NCBI RefSeq assembly: GCF_030815485.1 | Contig: NZ_JAUSWV010000002.1 | Location: 744,001-808,000, forward strand | Direction: 5' to 3' | From: Streptomyces rishiriensis | GTDB taxonomy: Bacteria > Actinomycetota > Actinomycetes > Streptomycetales > Streptomycetaceae | DNA length: 64,000 bases | Shown: positions 10,849 through 22,823 of the stretch, in pieces | Position numbering within the stretch: the first letter of the stretch is position 1 | Layout of the letters: the number at the start of each line of letters is the position of its first letter | Made by a program: the position numbers and the translations under genes | The notes under the pieces: model-generated | The model's database searches: none | What the model was told of the DNA's origin: nothing | Seen by the model: only the letters and a program-made list of their open reading frames with translations

Positions 10849-12804
10849 GTGAAGTCCACCAGGGCGATCGGCCGTATCCCGGTGCGGGACGTCGAACCGC
10901 GCGTGGAGTGCGGCAGGCGACCGGCGAAAGCCGTGACCGGGGAGACGGTGCGGATCTCCGCGACGGTGTTTCGCGAGGGCCACGACGCCATCGGCGCCAA
11001 CGTGGTCCTCAAGAACCCGGACGGCGGCCGCGCGCCCTGGACGCCGATGCGCGAGCTCACCCCCGGCAGCGACCGCTGGGGAGCCGATGTGACCCTGGAG
11101 ACCATGGGCCGCTGGACCTACACCGTGGAGGCCTGGAGCGACCCGATCGCCACCTGGCGCCACCACGCGCAGATCAAGATCCCGGCCGGGATCGACCCGG
11201 GTCTGGTCCTGGAGGAGGGTGGTCAGCTCTACGAGCGGGCGGCCGCCCGGGCCCCGCGCGGACCGGAGCGCAGCCTGCTGCGCGACGCGGCGAAGAAGCT
11301 GCTCGACGACTCGGCTCCGGTGGCCGAGCGCTACGCGGCGGCGCTGACGCCGGAGGTCGACGCCGTGCTCGGCCGGTATCCGCTGCGGGAGCTGGTCACC
11401 GCGTCGGAGCCGCTGCCGCTGCTGGTCGAGCGCGAACGCGCCCTGTACGGCGCCTGGTACGAGTTCTTCCCCCGCTCCGAGGGCACCCCCGGGCGCCCGC
11501 ACGGCACCTTCCGCACCGCCGCGCGCAGGCTCCCCGCCATCGCCGCGATGGGCTTCGACGTCGTCTACCTCCCGCCCGTCCACCCCATCGGCACGACGTT
11601 CCGCAAGGGCCGCAACAACGCGCTGAACGCCGCCCCCGAGGATGTCGGCGTGCCGTGGGCGATCGGCTCGCCGGAGGGCGGCCACGACGCCGTCCACCCG
11701 GAGCTGGGGACCATCGAGGACTTCGCCTGGTTCGTGGAGCGGGCGGGCGAGCTCGGCCTGGAGATCGCCCTCGACTTCGCCCTGCAGTGCTCCCCCGACC
11801 ACCCCTGGGTGCACAAGCACAGCGAGTGGTTCCATCACCGGCCCGACGGGACCATCGCCTACGCCGAGAACCCGCCGAAGAAGTACCAGGACATCTACCC
11901 GATCGCCTTCGACGCCGACATGAAGGGCCTGGTCGCCGAGACCGTGCGGGTCCTGCGGCACTGGATGTCGTACGGGGTGCGGATCTTCCGGGTGGACAAC
12001 CCGCACACCAAGCCGGTCGTGTTCTGGGAGCGGGTCATCGCGGACGTCAACCGCACCGACCCCGACGTGATCTTCCTCGCCGAGGCCTTCACCCGCCCCG
12101 CGATGATGCACACCCTGGCGCAGATCGGCTTCCAGCAGTCGTACACGTACTTCACCTGGCGCAACACCAAGGACGAGCTCACCGAGTACCTCACCGAGCT
12201 CTCGGGGGACGCGGCCTCCTACATGCGGCCCAATCTGTTCGCCAACACCCCCGACATCCTGCACGCCTATCTCCAGCAGGGCGGCCGCCCCGCCTTCGAG
12301 ATCCGCGCCGTCCTGGCCGCGACCCTCTCGCCGACCTGGGGCGTCTACAGCGGCTACGAACTCTGCGAGAACACGGCGCTGGAGGAAGGCGGCGAGGAAT
12401 ACCTCGATTCGGAGAAGTACCAGCTCAAGCCCCGTGACTGGGCGGCGGCCGAACGGGAGGGCCGCAGCATCGCCCCGCTGCTGACCCGGCTCAACGAGAT
12501 CCGGCGGGCGAACCCGGCGCTGCACTGGCTGCGGAACCTCCGGTTCCACGGCACCGACAACCCGTCGGTCATCGCCTACAGCAAGCGCGCGGGTTCGAAC
12601 ACGGTTCTGGTGGTCGTCAACCTCGACCCCCACCACACCCAGGAGGCGACGGTGTCGTTGGACATGCCGCAACTCGGCCTGGACGACGGCGCCTCGCTGT
12701 CCGTGCACGACGAACTGACCGGCGACACGTACGCCTGGGGCAGGACGAACTACGTGCGCCTGGAGCCCGGCCGGACACCTGCCCACGTGTTCCACGTCCG
12801 GTGA
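10849..12804 (+). CDS. glgE: GlgE, alpha-1,4-glucan:maltose-1-phosphate maltosyltransferase
   Basis: A 651-residue GH13_3 enzyme that transfers maltosyl units from maltose 1-phosphate to alpha-glucan chains. The nucleophile is Asp383 in [12 protein letters not shown], the acid/base Glu412 in FLAEAFTRP and the third acid Asp469 in NTPDILH. Their 29- and 57-residue spacing matches what I recall for S. coelicolor GlgE (D394/E423/D480). The N-terminal domain ([19 protein letters not shown]) is the usual GlgE domain N. The GTG start has GGAGG with 7-base spacing. With treS, maltokinase and glgB downstream it forms the complete trehalose-to-glucan route. Confidence 0.96.
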   Translation: MKSTRAIGRIPVRDVEPRVECGRRPAKAVTGETVRISATVFREGHDAIGANVVLKNPDGGRAPWTPMRELTPGSDRWGADVTLETMGRWTYTVEAWSDPIATWRHHAQIKIPAGIDPGLVLEEGGQLYERAAARAPRGPERSLLRDAAKKLLDDSAPVAERYAAALTPEVDAVLGRYPLRELVTASEPLPLLVERERALYGAWYEFFPRSEGTPGRPHGTFRTAARRLPAIAAMGFDVVYLPPVHPIGTTFRKGRNNALNAAPEDVGVPWAIGSPEGGHDAVHPELGTIEDFAWFVERAGELGLEIALDFALQCSPDHPWVHKHSEWFHHRPDGTIAYAENPPKKYQDIYPIAFDADMKGLVAETVRVLRHWMSYGVRIFRVDNPHTKPVVFWERVIADVNRTDPDVIFLAEAFTRPAMMHTLAQIGFQQSYTYFTWRNTKDELTEYLTELSGDAASYMRPNLFANTPDILHAYLQQGGRPAFEIRAVLAATLSPTWGVYSGYELCENTALEEGGEEYLDSEKYQLKPRDWAAAEREGRSIAPLLTRLNEIRRANPALHWLRNLRFHGTDNPSVIAYSKRAGSNTVLVVVNLDPHHTQEATVSLDMPQLGLDDGASLSVHDELTGDTYAWGRTNYVRLEPGRTPAHVFHVR

Positions 12805-12836
12805 CCCGCACCGCCGATCGGAGGCCCCAGCCCGCC

Positions 12837-14573
<1,737 letters not shown>

Positions 14574-14601
14574 GCGAGCGCCGGGGAAAGGATGGGTCAC
14601 C

Positions 14602-15963
14602 GTGACGAAGACCGCACCCCTGCGACCGAGCAGCGCGAGCGGCGTCCGCTCCGTCGGGCCGCTCGCCGCGCTGCTGTGCGAGTGGCTGCCGCGTCAGCGG
14701 TGGTTCGCCGGCAAGGACCGGCCGCTCACCGACCTGCGCATGCTGTCGATGACCGAGCTGTATCCGGGCTGTCTGCATCTGCTCGTGCACGCCGATCAGT
14801 CGGGCGTGCCCACTCCCGGGGGCACGCCCCCGGCCGGCGACTGCTACCAGTTGCTCCTCGGGCTCCAGGAGCACCTGTCGCCGCGCCTGGGACGGGCACT
14901 GATCGGCAGGGTCGAGGACGGGCCGCTGGCCGGTCTGACGGTCCACGACGCGCTGCAGGACCCCCGGTCGGCGCATCTGCTCCTGGAGCGGATGCGGCAC
15001 CCCGGCACGCTCGGACCGCTGTGCTTCGAGTCCGATCCGTCCGTGTCGCTGCCCGCCGGACTCGCCCCACGGCTGCTGGAGGCCGAGCAGTCCAACACCT
15101 CCCTGGTGTACGGGGACGCGTTCATCCTGAAGATCTTCCGGCGGATCCAGCCCGGGGTGAACCCCGACCTGGAGGTACCCGTCGCGCTGGCCGGGCAGGG
15201 GTGCGGGCGGGTGCCCGCGCCCGTGGCCTGGTTCCGCACGACGCATCCGCAGGAGGCGACCCTCGGCGTGCTCCAGCCGTTCCTGCCCGACGCGTCGGAC
15301 GGCTGGACTCTTGCGCTGCGTGCCCTCGCCCGCGGGGAGGACTTCACGGCGGAGGCCGAGGAACTGGGGCGGGCCACGGCGGACGTCCACCTCGCGCTGG
15401 CCGCCGCGCTGCCGGCCGGTCCGGACGCCGAGGACGGCCGGACGGCGGCGGCGATGACCGAGCGGCTGGAGACGGCCGCGCACCACGTGCCGGCGCTGCG
15501 CCCGTTCGTCCCCGGCCTCACTACCGCCTTCGGCGCGCTCTCCGTGTGCGACGCGGGCCCGCCCGCCCAGCGCATCCACGGGGACCTGCATCTCGGGCAG
15601 GTCCTGCGCGCCGGGCGCGACTGGTTCGTCATCGACTTCGAGGGCGAGCCGTCCCGCCCGCTGGCCGAGCGCCGCAGCGCCCACTCCCCGGTCCGGGACA
15701 TCGCCGGGATGCTGCGCTCGTTCGACTACGCCGCCCGCCAGCGCCGCCCGTGGCGGCCGGAGTGGGCGCGCCGCTGCCGGGAGGCCTACTGCGCCGGCTA
15801 CGCGGCCCGCGCGGGCTGGGACCCCCGCAAGAAGCATGCCCTGCTGCGTGCCTACGAGACGGACCGTGCCGTGTACGAAGTGCTGTACGAGGCCCGTAAC
15901 CGTCCCGACTGGCTGCCCGTACCCATGGCGGCGATCGAACGACTCGCCGTCCGAGGAGGCTGA
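14602..15963 (+). CDS. mak: maltokinase (Mak/Pep2)
   Basis: A 453-residue kinase that phosphorylates maltose to maltose 1-phosphate, the GlgE donor. It is an aminoglycoside-phosphotransferase-like fold with catalytic RIHGDLHLGQVLR and metal-binding FVIDFEGEPSRPLAERR. The N-terminal CEWLPRQRWFAGKDRPL is the cap motif found throughout the family, and PVRDIAGMLRSFDYAA is its C-terminal hallmark. The GTG at 14602 has AAAGGA upstream. Six bases separate it from glgB, so the two are surely co-translated. Streptomyces literature also uses the name pep2. Confidence 0.95.
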   Translation: MTKTAPLRPSSASGVRSVGPLAALLCEWLPRQRWFAGKDRPLTDLRMLSMTELYPGCLHLLVHADQSGVPTPGGTPPAGDCYQLLLGLQEHLSPRLGRALIGRVEDGPLAGLTVHDALQDPRSAHLLLERMRHPGTLGPLCFESDPSVSLPAGLAPRLLEAEQSNTSLVYGDAFILKIFRRIQPGVNPDLEVPVALAGQGCGRVPAPVAWFRTTHPQEATLGVLQPFLPDASDGWTLALRALARGEDFTAEAEELGRATADVHLALAAALPAGPDAEDGRTAAAMTERLETAAHHVPALRPFVPGLTTAFGALSVCDAGPPAQRIHGDLHLGQVLRAGRDWFVIDFEGEPSRPLAERRSAHSPVRDIAGMLRSFDYAARQRRPWRPEWARRCREAYCAGYAARAGWDPRKKHALLRAYETDRAVYEVLYEARNRPDWLPVPMAAIERLAVRGG

Positions 15964-15968
15964 CCCCT

Positions 15969-18173
15969 GTGGCCCTGCGTGACACCTCTCCGCCCGAGTC
16001 GGCCGGCCCCCGCCCCCGCACGGCGCCCGGTCTCGATCCGGCCGACCGCGGGCGCCTGCTCTCGGGCGCCCACCACGATCCGCACGCCCTGCTGGGCGCG
16101 CACCCGGCGCCGGGCGGGATCGTCTTCCGGGCGTTGCGGCCCTTCGCGGACGCCGTGAGTGTCGTGATCGAGGGCGACCCCACCCCGCTGGTCTCGGAGG
16201 GCGACGGTCTCTTCTCCGTCCTCCTGCCGCTCGACGCGGTGCCCGCGTACACGCTGCTGGTGTCGTACGAAGGCGCCGAGCACAAGGTGGACGACCCCTA
16301 CCGTTTCCTGCCGGCCCTCGGCGACCTCGATCTGCATCTCATCCGCGAGGGGCGGCACGAGGAGCTCTGGAAGGCGCTCGGCGCCGAGCCCATGGCCCAC
16401 CAGGGGGTGCTCGGCACCCGGTTCACCGTGTGGGCGCCGAACGCCCAGGGGGTGCGCGTCGCCGGTGACTTCTGTTTCTGGGACGGCACCGCCTTCCCGA
16501 TGCGATCCCTCGGTTCGTCGGGGGTGTGGGAGCTGTTCCTGCCCGGGATCGGCGAGGGCGCCCGGTACAAGTTCGAGATCACCTCGCGCCACGGCCACCG
16601 CTTCCTCAAGGCCGACCCGATGGCCCGGCGCGCGGAGGTGCCGCCGGACACCGCGTCGATCGTGCACGCCTCGCACCACGAGTGGGCGGACGGGGAGTGG
16701 ATGGCGCACCGGGGCGATGTCCCCGTGCATGTGGCGCCGTTCTCCGTGTACGAGGTCCATCTGCCGTCCTGGCGGCCGGGTCTGTCGTACCGCGAGCTCG
16801 CCGAGGAGCTTCCGCCGTACGTCAGCGAACTCGGTTTCACCCATGTGGAGTTCATGCCGGTCGCCCAGCATCCGTTCTCCGGTTCCTGGGGCTACCAGGT
16901 CACCGGGTTCTACGCGCCGGCCTCGCGCCTGGGCACGCCCGACGACCTCAAGTTCCTGGTGGACGCCCTGCACCGGGCCGGGATCGGCGTCATCGTGGAC
17001 TGGGTGCCGGCGCACTTCCCCAAGGACGACTGGGCGCTGGGCCGTTTCGACGGGGACCCGCTGTACGAGCCCGGCGACTCGCGGCGGGCCGAGCATCCGG
17101 ACTGGGGAACGTACGAGTTCGACTTCGGGCGCGTCGAGGTGCGCAACTTCCTCGTGGCGAACGCCACCTACTGGTGCGAGGAGTTCCACGTCGACGGGCT
17201 GCGCGTGGACGCCGTCGCCTCCATGCTCTACCTCGACTACTCGCGGGACTCCGGCCAGTGGTCGCCCAACGTGTTCGGCGGCCGGGAGGACCTGGACGCG
17301 ATGGCGTTCCTCCAGGAGATGAACGCGACGGTCTACCGCCGCAACCCGGGGGTCGTGACGATCGCCGAGGAGTCCACCGCCTGGGAAGGGGTGACCCGGC
17401 CGACCGACAGCGGCGGTCTGGGGTTCGGGCTGAAGTGGAACATGGGCTGGATGCACGACTCGCTGGAGTACATCGGCAAGGAGCCGGTGCACCGCAAGTA
17501 CCACCACAACGAGATGACCTTCTCGATGGTGTACGCCTGGAGCGAGAACTACGTGCTGCCCATCTCCCACGACGAGGTCGTGCACGGCAAGCAGGCGCTG
17601 GTCTCCAAGATGCCCGGCGACTGGTGGCAGCGGCGCGCCAATCACCGCGCCTACCTGGGCTTCATGTGGGCCCACCCGGGCAAGCAGCTCCTCTTCATGG
17701 GCCAGGAGTTCGCCCAGGGCGCGGAGTGGTCGGAGGCCGATGGTCCCGAGTGGTGGCTGCTGGACCCGCAGTACGCGTCCGCCGGTGACCACCGCGGGAT
17801 GCGGGACCTGGTGCGTGATCTCAACACGGTGTACCGGGCGACCCCCGCCCTGTGGGAGCGGGACACCGATCCCGCCGGTTTCCGGTGGGTGGTCGGCGAC
17901 GCCGCCGAGGACAACGTCTTCGCGTTCCTGCGCCACGACGCCCAGGGCGCTCCGCTCCTCGCCGTCAGCAACTTCTCCCCGGTCGTGCGTCACGACTACC
18001 CGCTCTCCGTGCCCGACGGGGTGCCCGCCTGGCGCGAGCTGCTCAACACCGACGCCGAGTGCTACGGCGGCAGCGGCGTCGTCCACGCCGCACCGGTCGT
18101 GGCGCGGGACGGGGGGATCGCGCTCACGCTCCCGCCGCTGGCCACGGTGTGGCTGGCGCCCGCGTCCGTGTGA
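15969..18173 (+). CDS. glgB: 1,4-alpha-glucan branching enzyme GlgB
   Basis: A 734-residue GH13_9 enzyme introducing alpha-1,6 branches. N-terminal N1 and CBM48 modules (SGAHHDPHALLGAHP; GTRFTVWAPNAQGVRVAGDF) precede the barrel. Catalytic Asp is in GLRVDAVASMLYLDYSR, Glu in VTIAEESTAW and the third Asp in PISHDEVVHGK. FMGQEFAQGAEW and the C-terminal all-beta domain are complete. Length is normal for actinobacterial GlgB. It is the last gene of the glgE-treS-mak-glgB operon. Streptomyces usually have two such clusters; which one this is cannot be settled from the sequence alone. Confidence 0.96.
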   Translation: MALRDTSPPESAGPRPRTAPGLDPADRGRLLSGAHHDPHALLGAHPAPGGIVFRALRPFADAVSVVIEGDPTPLVSEGDGLFSVLLPLDAVPAYTLLVSYEGAEHKVDDPYRFLPALGDLDLHLIREGRHEELWKALGAEPMAHQGVLGTRFTVWAPNAQGVRVAGDFCFWDGTAFPMRSLGSSGVWELFLPGIGEGARYKFEITSRHGHRFLKADPMARRAEVPPDTASIVHASHHEWADGEWMAHRGDVPVHVAPFSVYEVHLPSWRPGLSYRELAEELPPYVSELGFTHVEFMPVAQHPFSGSWGYQVTGFYAPASRLGTPDDLKFLVDALHRAGIGVIVDWVPAHFPKDDWALGRFDGDPLYEPGDSRRAEHPDWGTYEFDFGRVEVRNFLVANATYWCEEFHVDGLRVDAVASMLYLDYSRDSGQWSPNVFGGREDLDAMAFLQEMNATVYRRNPGVVTIAEESTAWEGVTRPTDSGGLGFGLKWNMGWMHDSLEYIGKEPVHRKYHHNEMTFSMVYAWSENYVLPISHDEVVHGKQALVSKMPGDWWQRRANHRAYLGFMWAHPGKQLLFMGQEFAQGAEWSEADGPEWWLLDPQYASAGDHRGMRDLVRDLNTVYRATPALWERDTDPAGFRWVVGDAAEDNVFAFLRHDAQGAPLLAVSNFSPVVRHDYPLSVPDGVPAWRELLNTDAECYGGSGVVHAAPVVARDGGIALTLPPLATVWLAPASV

Positions 18174-18230
18174 ACAGCCCCGGGCGGGGCATTCGGGTGC
18201 GTACCACCCGCCAGAGAGAGGCTTCGTCCC

Positions 18231-19319
18231 GTGCGCACCGTAGGAGTGGAGGAAGAACTCCTCCTGGTCGACCCTGAGACCGGGGAGCCCCAGGCCCTGT
18301 CCGCCGCCGTCCTCGCCCGCGCCTCCCGGCGCGGGGCGGAGGAGGACGTCTTCGAGAAGGAACTGCACAACCAGATGCTCGAGTTCAACACCCACCCGCA
18401 GTCGGGCATGGGGGAACTCGGCGCGGAGATCGTCCGGATACGCGGGGAGGCGGCCCGGCACGCGCGGGAGGCCGGGTGCGCGGTCGTCGCGCTGGCCACG
18501 TCACCGCTGCCGGTACGGCCGTCCGTCAGCATGAACCGGCGGTACCAGTGGATGGCGGAGCAGTACGGCATCGCGACGCGTGAGCAGATGGTGTGCGGCT
18601 GCCATGTCCATGTGTCCGTCGACTCGGACGAGGAGGGCGTCGCGGTCGTCGACCGGATCCGGCCCTGGCTCTCGGTGCTGACGGCACTCAGTGCCAACTC
18701 GCCGTTCTGGCAGGGCACGGAGACGGACTACAGCAGCTATCGCAGCCGGGTGTGGAACCGCTGGCCGTCGGCGGGTCCGACCGAGCTGTTCGGTTCGGCG
18801 GACCGGTACCACCGCCGGGTCGCGGACATGGTGGCCACCGGCACCATCCTCGACGAGGGCATGGTCTACTTCGACGCCCGGCTATCGGCGCACTACCCGA
18901 CGGTGGAGGTGCGGGTGGCGGACGTCTGTCTGCACGCGGACACCGCGGTGCTGATCGCCACGCTGGTGCGCGGGCTCGTGGAGACGGCGGCCCGGGACAG
19001 TGCGGCCGGCCGGGAGCCGGCGGACCACAGCGTGAGCCTGCTCCGGCTGGCCGGCTGGCGGGCCGCCCGCTCGGGGCTCACCGAGGACCTGCTGCACCCC
19101 GCGACCATGCGGCCGGCGCCCGCCGAGACCGTCGTGCGGGCGCTGCTGGAGCATGTCGAGGACGCGCTGGCGGACACCGGCGACCTGGAGCGGGCCCGCA
19201 CGTCCTGTGCCGAGCTGCTGCGGAACGGCAACGGGTCCCGGCTCCAGCGCGAGGTGTGGAAGAGCACCGGCAGTCTGCGCGAGGTGGTCACCACCTGTGT
19301 GGAGCGCACCCAGGCCTGA
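18231..19319 (+). CDS. carboxylate-amine ligase, YbdK/EgtA-like glutamate-cysteine ligase family
   Basis: A 362-residue member of the GCS2 family. RTVGVEEELLLVDPETG opens the protein, and EKELHNQMLEFNTHPQ and MVCGCHVHVSVDSDEE carry the metal/nucleotide acidic and His residues. Members ligate glutamate to an amine (cysteine in confirmed cases). The YbdK type has weak gamma-glutamylcysteine activity, so the true substrate is open. It follows glgB by 57 bases on the same strand and may be read through with it. The GTG start has GAGAGAGG 12 bases upstream. Confidence 0.9.
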   Translation: MRTVGVEEELLLVDPETGEPQALSAAVLARASRRGAEEDVFEKELHNQMLEFNTHPQSGMGELGAEIVRIRGEAARHAREAGCAVVALATSPLPVRPSVSMNRRYQWMAEQYGIATREQMVCGCHVHVSVDSDEEGVAVVDRIRPWLSVLTALSANSPFWQGTETDYSSYRSRVWNRWPSAGPTELFGSADRYHRRVADMVATGTILDEGMVYFDARLSAHYPTVEVRVADVCLHADTAVLIATLVRGLVETAARDSAAGREPADHSVSLLRLAGWRAARSGLTEDLLHPATMRPAPAETVVRALLEHVEDALADTGDLERARTSCAELLRNGNGSRLQREVWKSTGSLREVVTTCVERTQA

Positions 19320-19359
19320 GGTCACACCTCCCTTGCTGCCTTGCCGCTGCGGCTCCCGG

Positions 19360-19593
19360 TCAGAGCATGAGGACGATCGCGTACGCCAGGAAGAAGGCGG
19401 CGAACAGCACGACCAGGACGATGATCACGGTGAGCGGGCCCTTGGCCCAGCCCTTGGTCGGGTTGTGCGTCTCCCGAGGGCCGGCGCCGGGCATGCTGCT
19501 CTCCGCGGGCGGGGTCTCGCCCGGGGGGACGCCGCCGCCCGGTTCCAGTCCGGTGGTGCGTTCGGGTTCGGGGTCGGGATTGTTGTGGCTCAT
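19360..19593 (-). CDS. DUF6480-type small membrane protein
   Basis: 77 residues: a Pro/Gly-rich hydrophilic N-terminus (MSHNNPDPEPERTTGLEPGG, then VPPGETPPAESS) and one C-terminal transmembrane helix beginning PLTVIIVLVVLFAAFFLAYA. This is the DUF6480 family common in Streptomyces. It is tail-anchored, with the N-terminus presumably in the cytoplasm. It is convergent with the ligase gene. Function is unknown. Confidence 0.8.
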   Translation of the reverse strand: MSHNNPDPEPERTTGLEPGGGVPPGETPPAESSMPGAGPRETHNPTKGWAKGPLTVIIVLVVLFAAFFLAYAIVLML

Positions 19594-19791
19594 GGTCTCC
19601 GAGTCCCCACGGAGCGCCGACTTTCTCAGTGCGGGGCCGTCGGAAGTGCCGGGAGCCGGCAGGCCGAGATCATCAACGCGGATTACTTATTCGTTCCAGG
19701 CCACAACCGGTCCCGCCTGGGCTAGATTCGACCACCGTCGATAACAGTCCCCGTCGGCGGAGTCACAGCCCGTACACCTCAGGAGCAGCGC

Positions 19792-21699
19792 ATGCGCGAC
19801 TTCGCCCTCGCTCCCCCAGTCACCACGCCCCTGACCGGAGGGCTCGCCGACACCGTCTTCGAGACAGCCGCCCGCACCCCCACACTCCCGGTGCTCTCCC
19901 GCCGTCCGGACGGCGCCTCCACCGACTGGGAAGAGGTGACGGCCGTCGAGCTGCGGGACGAGGTGGTCGACCTGGCGAAGGGCTTCGTGGCGTCGGGGAT
20001 CTCACCAGGCCACCGCGTCGCGATCATGGCGCGGACCCGGTACGAGTGGACGGTCCTGTGCAACGCGCTGTGGACGGTGGGCGCCGAGGTCGTCCCGGTC
20101 TATCCGACCTCCTCGCGCGAACAGGTCGAGTGGATCCTGCGGGACGCCAACTGTGTGGGCGTCGTCGTCGAGGACGAACAGAGCGTCATGACCGTGGGAT
20201 CGGTGTGCGCGGCCCTGTCCTCGCTGCGGAACGTCTGGCAGCTGGACGCCGGGGCGTTGGAACAGCTCGCGCAGCGCGGCGAGTTGGTGCCGCTCACCAC
20301 GGTGAACTCACTGCGCCGGATCGTGCTGCCGGACTCCACCGCCGTGATCGCCTACACGTCCGGGACCTCGGGCAGGCCCCTGGGCTGCGCGCTGAGCCAC
20401 CGCAGTCTGGCCAGCCCCTGCGACACGCTGCTGGCCGGCTGGGGCCACACGGCCGCGCCCGCCGGCCGGCAGCCGAGCGTCCTCGCCTTCCTGCCGTTCT
20501 CCCACGTGTACGGGCTGATGATCCAGGGCCTGTGTCTGCGCGGCGGCATCCTGATGGGCCACCAACCCGACATCGGCGCGGAGGCGCTCGCGGAGTCGCT
20601 GCGCACCTTCCGTCCGACGTATCTGTACGCGGTGCCGTCGGTGTTCGAGAAGATCTACAAGAACTTCCTGCGGGCGGCCCAGGAGGCCGGCCGCGGCGCC
20701 TTGTTCGAGCGCGCGGCGCAGACGGCCCGGGACTTCGCGGCCGCCGTCGAACGGCAGCGGCTGGGCCGCGGCTCGGGGCCCGGTTTCGACCTGCGGCTCC
20801 AGCACGCCCTGTTCGAACGGACGGTGTACCGCAGGCTGCGCGCCGCGCTCGGCGGCCGCGTCCACCGCGCCACCTCGGGCGGCTCCCCGCTCCACCGCGA
20901 TCTGTCCCTGTTCTACGAGGGCATCGGCATCTATGTGCACGACGGGTACGGACTGACCGAGACCAGCGGCGGGATCACCATGCAGCCACTCGGCCGGGAG
21001 AAGACGGGCACCGTCGGACAGGCCCTGCCCGGCATGGACATCCGGGTGGCGGACGACGGGGAGATCCTGGTGCGCGGCCCGTCGGTGTTCCAGGGCTACG
21101 TCAACGACGAGGCCGCGACGCGGGCCGCGCTGTGGGGCGGCTGGCTGGCCACCGGTGATCTCGGGTTCCTTGACTCGGACGGCTACCTCACGATCACCGG
21201 CCGCAAGAAGGACGTCATCATCACCAGCAGCGGCAAGAGCGTGGCCCCGGCCTCGCTGGAGCAGCGGCTGCGGATGCATCCGCTCGTCCATCAGGCCGTG
21301 GTCGTGGGTGACAACCGGCCCTGCGTGGGCGCGCTGATCACCCTGGACCCCGATTTCCTGGCGCACTGGCGCGGCAACCTGATGCTGCACGGCGACACCC
21401 AGAGCCGGGAGGCCCGCGAGGAGAACGCCCTGCGGGAGGAGATCGGACGGGCGGTGGCCGCCGCCAACAGCACGGTGTCCCGCTCGGAGTCGATCCGTGC
21501 CTTCCGCATCCTGCCGCAGCCGTTCGACCAGACCAACGGCCTGCTCACGCCCTCGATGAAGCTGCGCCGCGACTCGATCGTGGCGCACTACGCGGCGGAG
21601 ATCGAGGCGATGTACCAGGCCCGGGCGCGGCTGCCGCGGCAGAGTGCACCACCGGAGGAGGTGCTGGGCTGGGACGACTCCGACGACGTGTTCCGGTAG
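19792..21699 (+). CDS. AMP-dependent acyl-CoA synthetase/ligase (FACL/FadD15-like)
   Basis: A 635-residue adenylate-forming enzyme that would activate a fatty acid with ATP and CoA. The A5 motif is YGLTETSGG, the A7/A8 region is TGDLGFLDSDGYLTITGRKKD and the acyl-domain end is FDQTNGLLTPSMKLRRD. The inserted helical segment RAAQTARDFAAAVERQR is typical of long-chain/FadD15-type ligases. The A3 loop reads YTSGTSGRPLG; the usual Lys is Leu here. The ATG follows AGGAG. It is alone between a convergent small gene and a regulatory gene, with gaps of about 200 bases on each side. Confidence 0.9.
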   Translation: MRDFALAPPVTTPLTGGLADTVFETAARTPTLPVLSRRPDGASTDWEEVTAVELRDEVVDLAKGFVASGISPGHRVAIMARTRYEWTVLCNALWTVGAEVVPVYPTSSREQVEWILRDANCVGVVVEDEQSVMTVGSVCAALSSLRNVWQLDAGALEQLAQRGELVPLTTVNSLRRIVLPDSTAVIAYTSGTSGRPLGCALSHRSLASPCDTLLAGWGHTAAPAGRQPSVLAFLPFSHVYGLMIQGLCLRGGILMGHQPDIGAEALAESLRTFRPTYLYAVPSVFEKIYKNFLRAAQEAGRGALFERAAQTARDFAAAVERQRLGRGSGPGFDLRLQHALFERTVYRRLRAALGGRVHRATSGGSPLHRDLSLFYEGIGIYVHDGYGLTETSGGITMQPLGREKTGTVGQALPGMDIRVADDGEILVRGPSVFQGYVNDEAATRAALWGGWLATGDLGFLDSDGYLTITGRKKDVIITSSGKSVAPASLEQRLRMHPLVHQAVVVGDNRPCVGALITLDPDFLAHWRGNLMLHGDTQSREAREENALREEIGRAVAAANSTVSRSESIRAFRILPQPFDQTNGLLTPSMKLRRDSIVAHYAAEIEAMYQARARLPRQSAPPEEVLGWDDSDDVFR

Positions 21700-21893
21700 C
21701 CGTACGACCGGTGGACGGCCGGGCCGGACACGCCGCGTGGCCGCGGAGCCCGCGATCGTGTTCCGCCGTACCCATATGCCGACGGATGACGGACGCGTAG
21801 CCTGAGAGCCCTCGGGAACCCAGTAGGGGCGACGCCAGAGAGCCGTACGAGAAAGGACAACGGTCCCGGAGACTCAGGGGCCGCACTGACGAC

Positions 21894-22340
21894 ATGGCAA
21901 CCGAGCCGCGTGGTAACGACGCACTCTCCTCCTGGGCGATTCCCAGCCGGACGGCCCGCTTCGGCGGTGAACCCCAGGACGTGACGGGAGCACGACTGGC
22001 CACGGAGGAATTCCTCCGTGAGCTGGCCCACACCGTGCCGCCCACGGCACCGGAGTGCTGGCACGACATCGTGCTGATCGTGACGGAGCTGTCGGCCAAC
22101 GCGGTCCAGTACGCGCCGGGTCCGTTCGAACTGCGCCTGCGTCCCACCTTCGACGGCGTGCACGTGACGCTGCACGACACCAACAGCACTCCGCCGTCCC
22201 CCCGGCCGTTCCACCCCGACAGCGGGGGCGGCGGCATCGGCTGGTACCTGGTGCACACGCTGTGCAGTCAGGTGAGCGTGGTGCCGAACGAGGCCGGCCA
22301 GGGCGAGGGCAAGGACGTGCACGTCTTCCTGCCGTGGTGA
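21894..22340 (+). CDS. RsbW-like ATP-binding regulatory protein
   Basis: A 148-residue HATPase_c_2 protein of the anti-sigma kinase class. The N-box is VTELSANAVQYAPG, the G1 box is degenerate (HDTNSTPPSP, no DxGxG) and the glycine loop is GGGGIGWYLVHTL. Such proteins bind a sigma factor or a STAS antagonist and phosphorylate the latter. The relaxed G1 box is common among Streptomyces paralogues. It is convergent with the next ATPase gene, a 24-base gap. No cognate STAS gene adjoins; the nearest is 9 kb to the right. Confidence 0.87.
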   Translation: MATEPRGNDALSSWAIPSRTARFGGEPQDVTGARLATEEFLRELAHTVPPTAPECWHDIVLIVTELSANAVQYAPGPFELRLRPTFDGVHVTLHDTNSTPPSPRPFHPDSGGGGIGWYLVHTLCSQVSVVPNEAGQGEGKDVHVFLPW

Positions 22341-22364
22341 TGTTCCGGCGCGGCGCCGGTCCCG

Positions 22365-22823
22365 TCAGTCCGGTCGGCCGACGGTCCGGATCGGCACGAA
22401 CATGGTGATCGTCTTCCCGCCGCCGGCCCGTTTCTCCACGCCGATGTCCCGGGCCAGCCGGACGACCAGCGGCCAGCCGTAGCCGCCCACCCGGTGGCCG
22501 GCCGGGCCGGAGCCGGGTCCGCCCTTGACGGCGGGCACCGTGTCGCTGTGATCGCGCACGGCGATCCGGATCCCGTCCCGCAGCGGCGTCATCTCGAACC
22601 CGGCCAGTCCGCCGCCGTGCCGCAGGGCGTTGGTCACCAGCTCCGAGACGACCAGCAGCAGGTCGATGACGTCTTCCTCACGCGCCGGCCGGCCGGCGTC
22701 GTTCCACCGTGCTTCCACCACCGCGCGGGCATGGGCCCGGGCCGCCGCGGCGGTCTTCACCGAGGTCCTCGACGCCCCCCGGGCGGGCACCGGGCGCGCG
22801 GGCGCGAGTCCCTCTTCCCTCAT
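22365..22823 (-). CDS. RsbW-like ATP-binding regulatory protein, coupled to a PRC-barrel gene
   Basis: A 152-residue HATPase_c_2 protein. The N-box is VVSELVTNALRHGGG, the G1 region VRDHSDTVPA and the last motif GGYGWPLVVRLARDIG. It is most like the protein at 45.8-46.3 kb (SELTANAILHGGG and GGRGWSIVCRLARDV). Its ATG overlaps the stop of the upstream PRC-barrel gene as ATGA. A candidate anti-sigma kinase; the divergent sigma gene at 23.4 kb is the obvious partner by position, which is an inference. Confidence 0.88.
   Translation of the reverse strand: MREEGLAPARPVPARGASRTSVKTAAAARAHARAVVEARWNDAGRPAREEDVIDLLLVVSELVTNALRHGGGLAGFEMTPLRDGIRIAVRDHSDTVPAVKGGPGSGPAGHRVGGYGWPLVVRLARDIGVEKRAGGGKTITMFVPIRTVGRPD

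Noticed and set aside
10291..12795. Long minus-strand frame opposite glgE
   Set aside because: Composition is typical of antisense shadow frames; glgE on the plus strand has verified catalytic residues.
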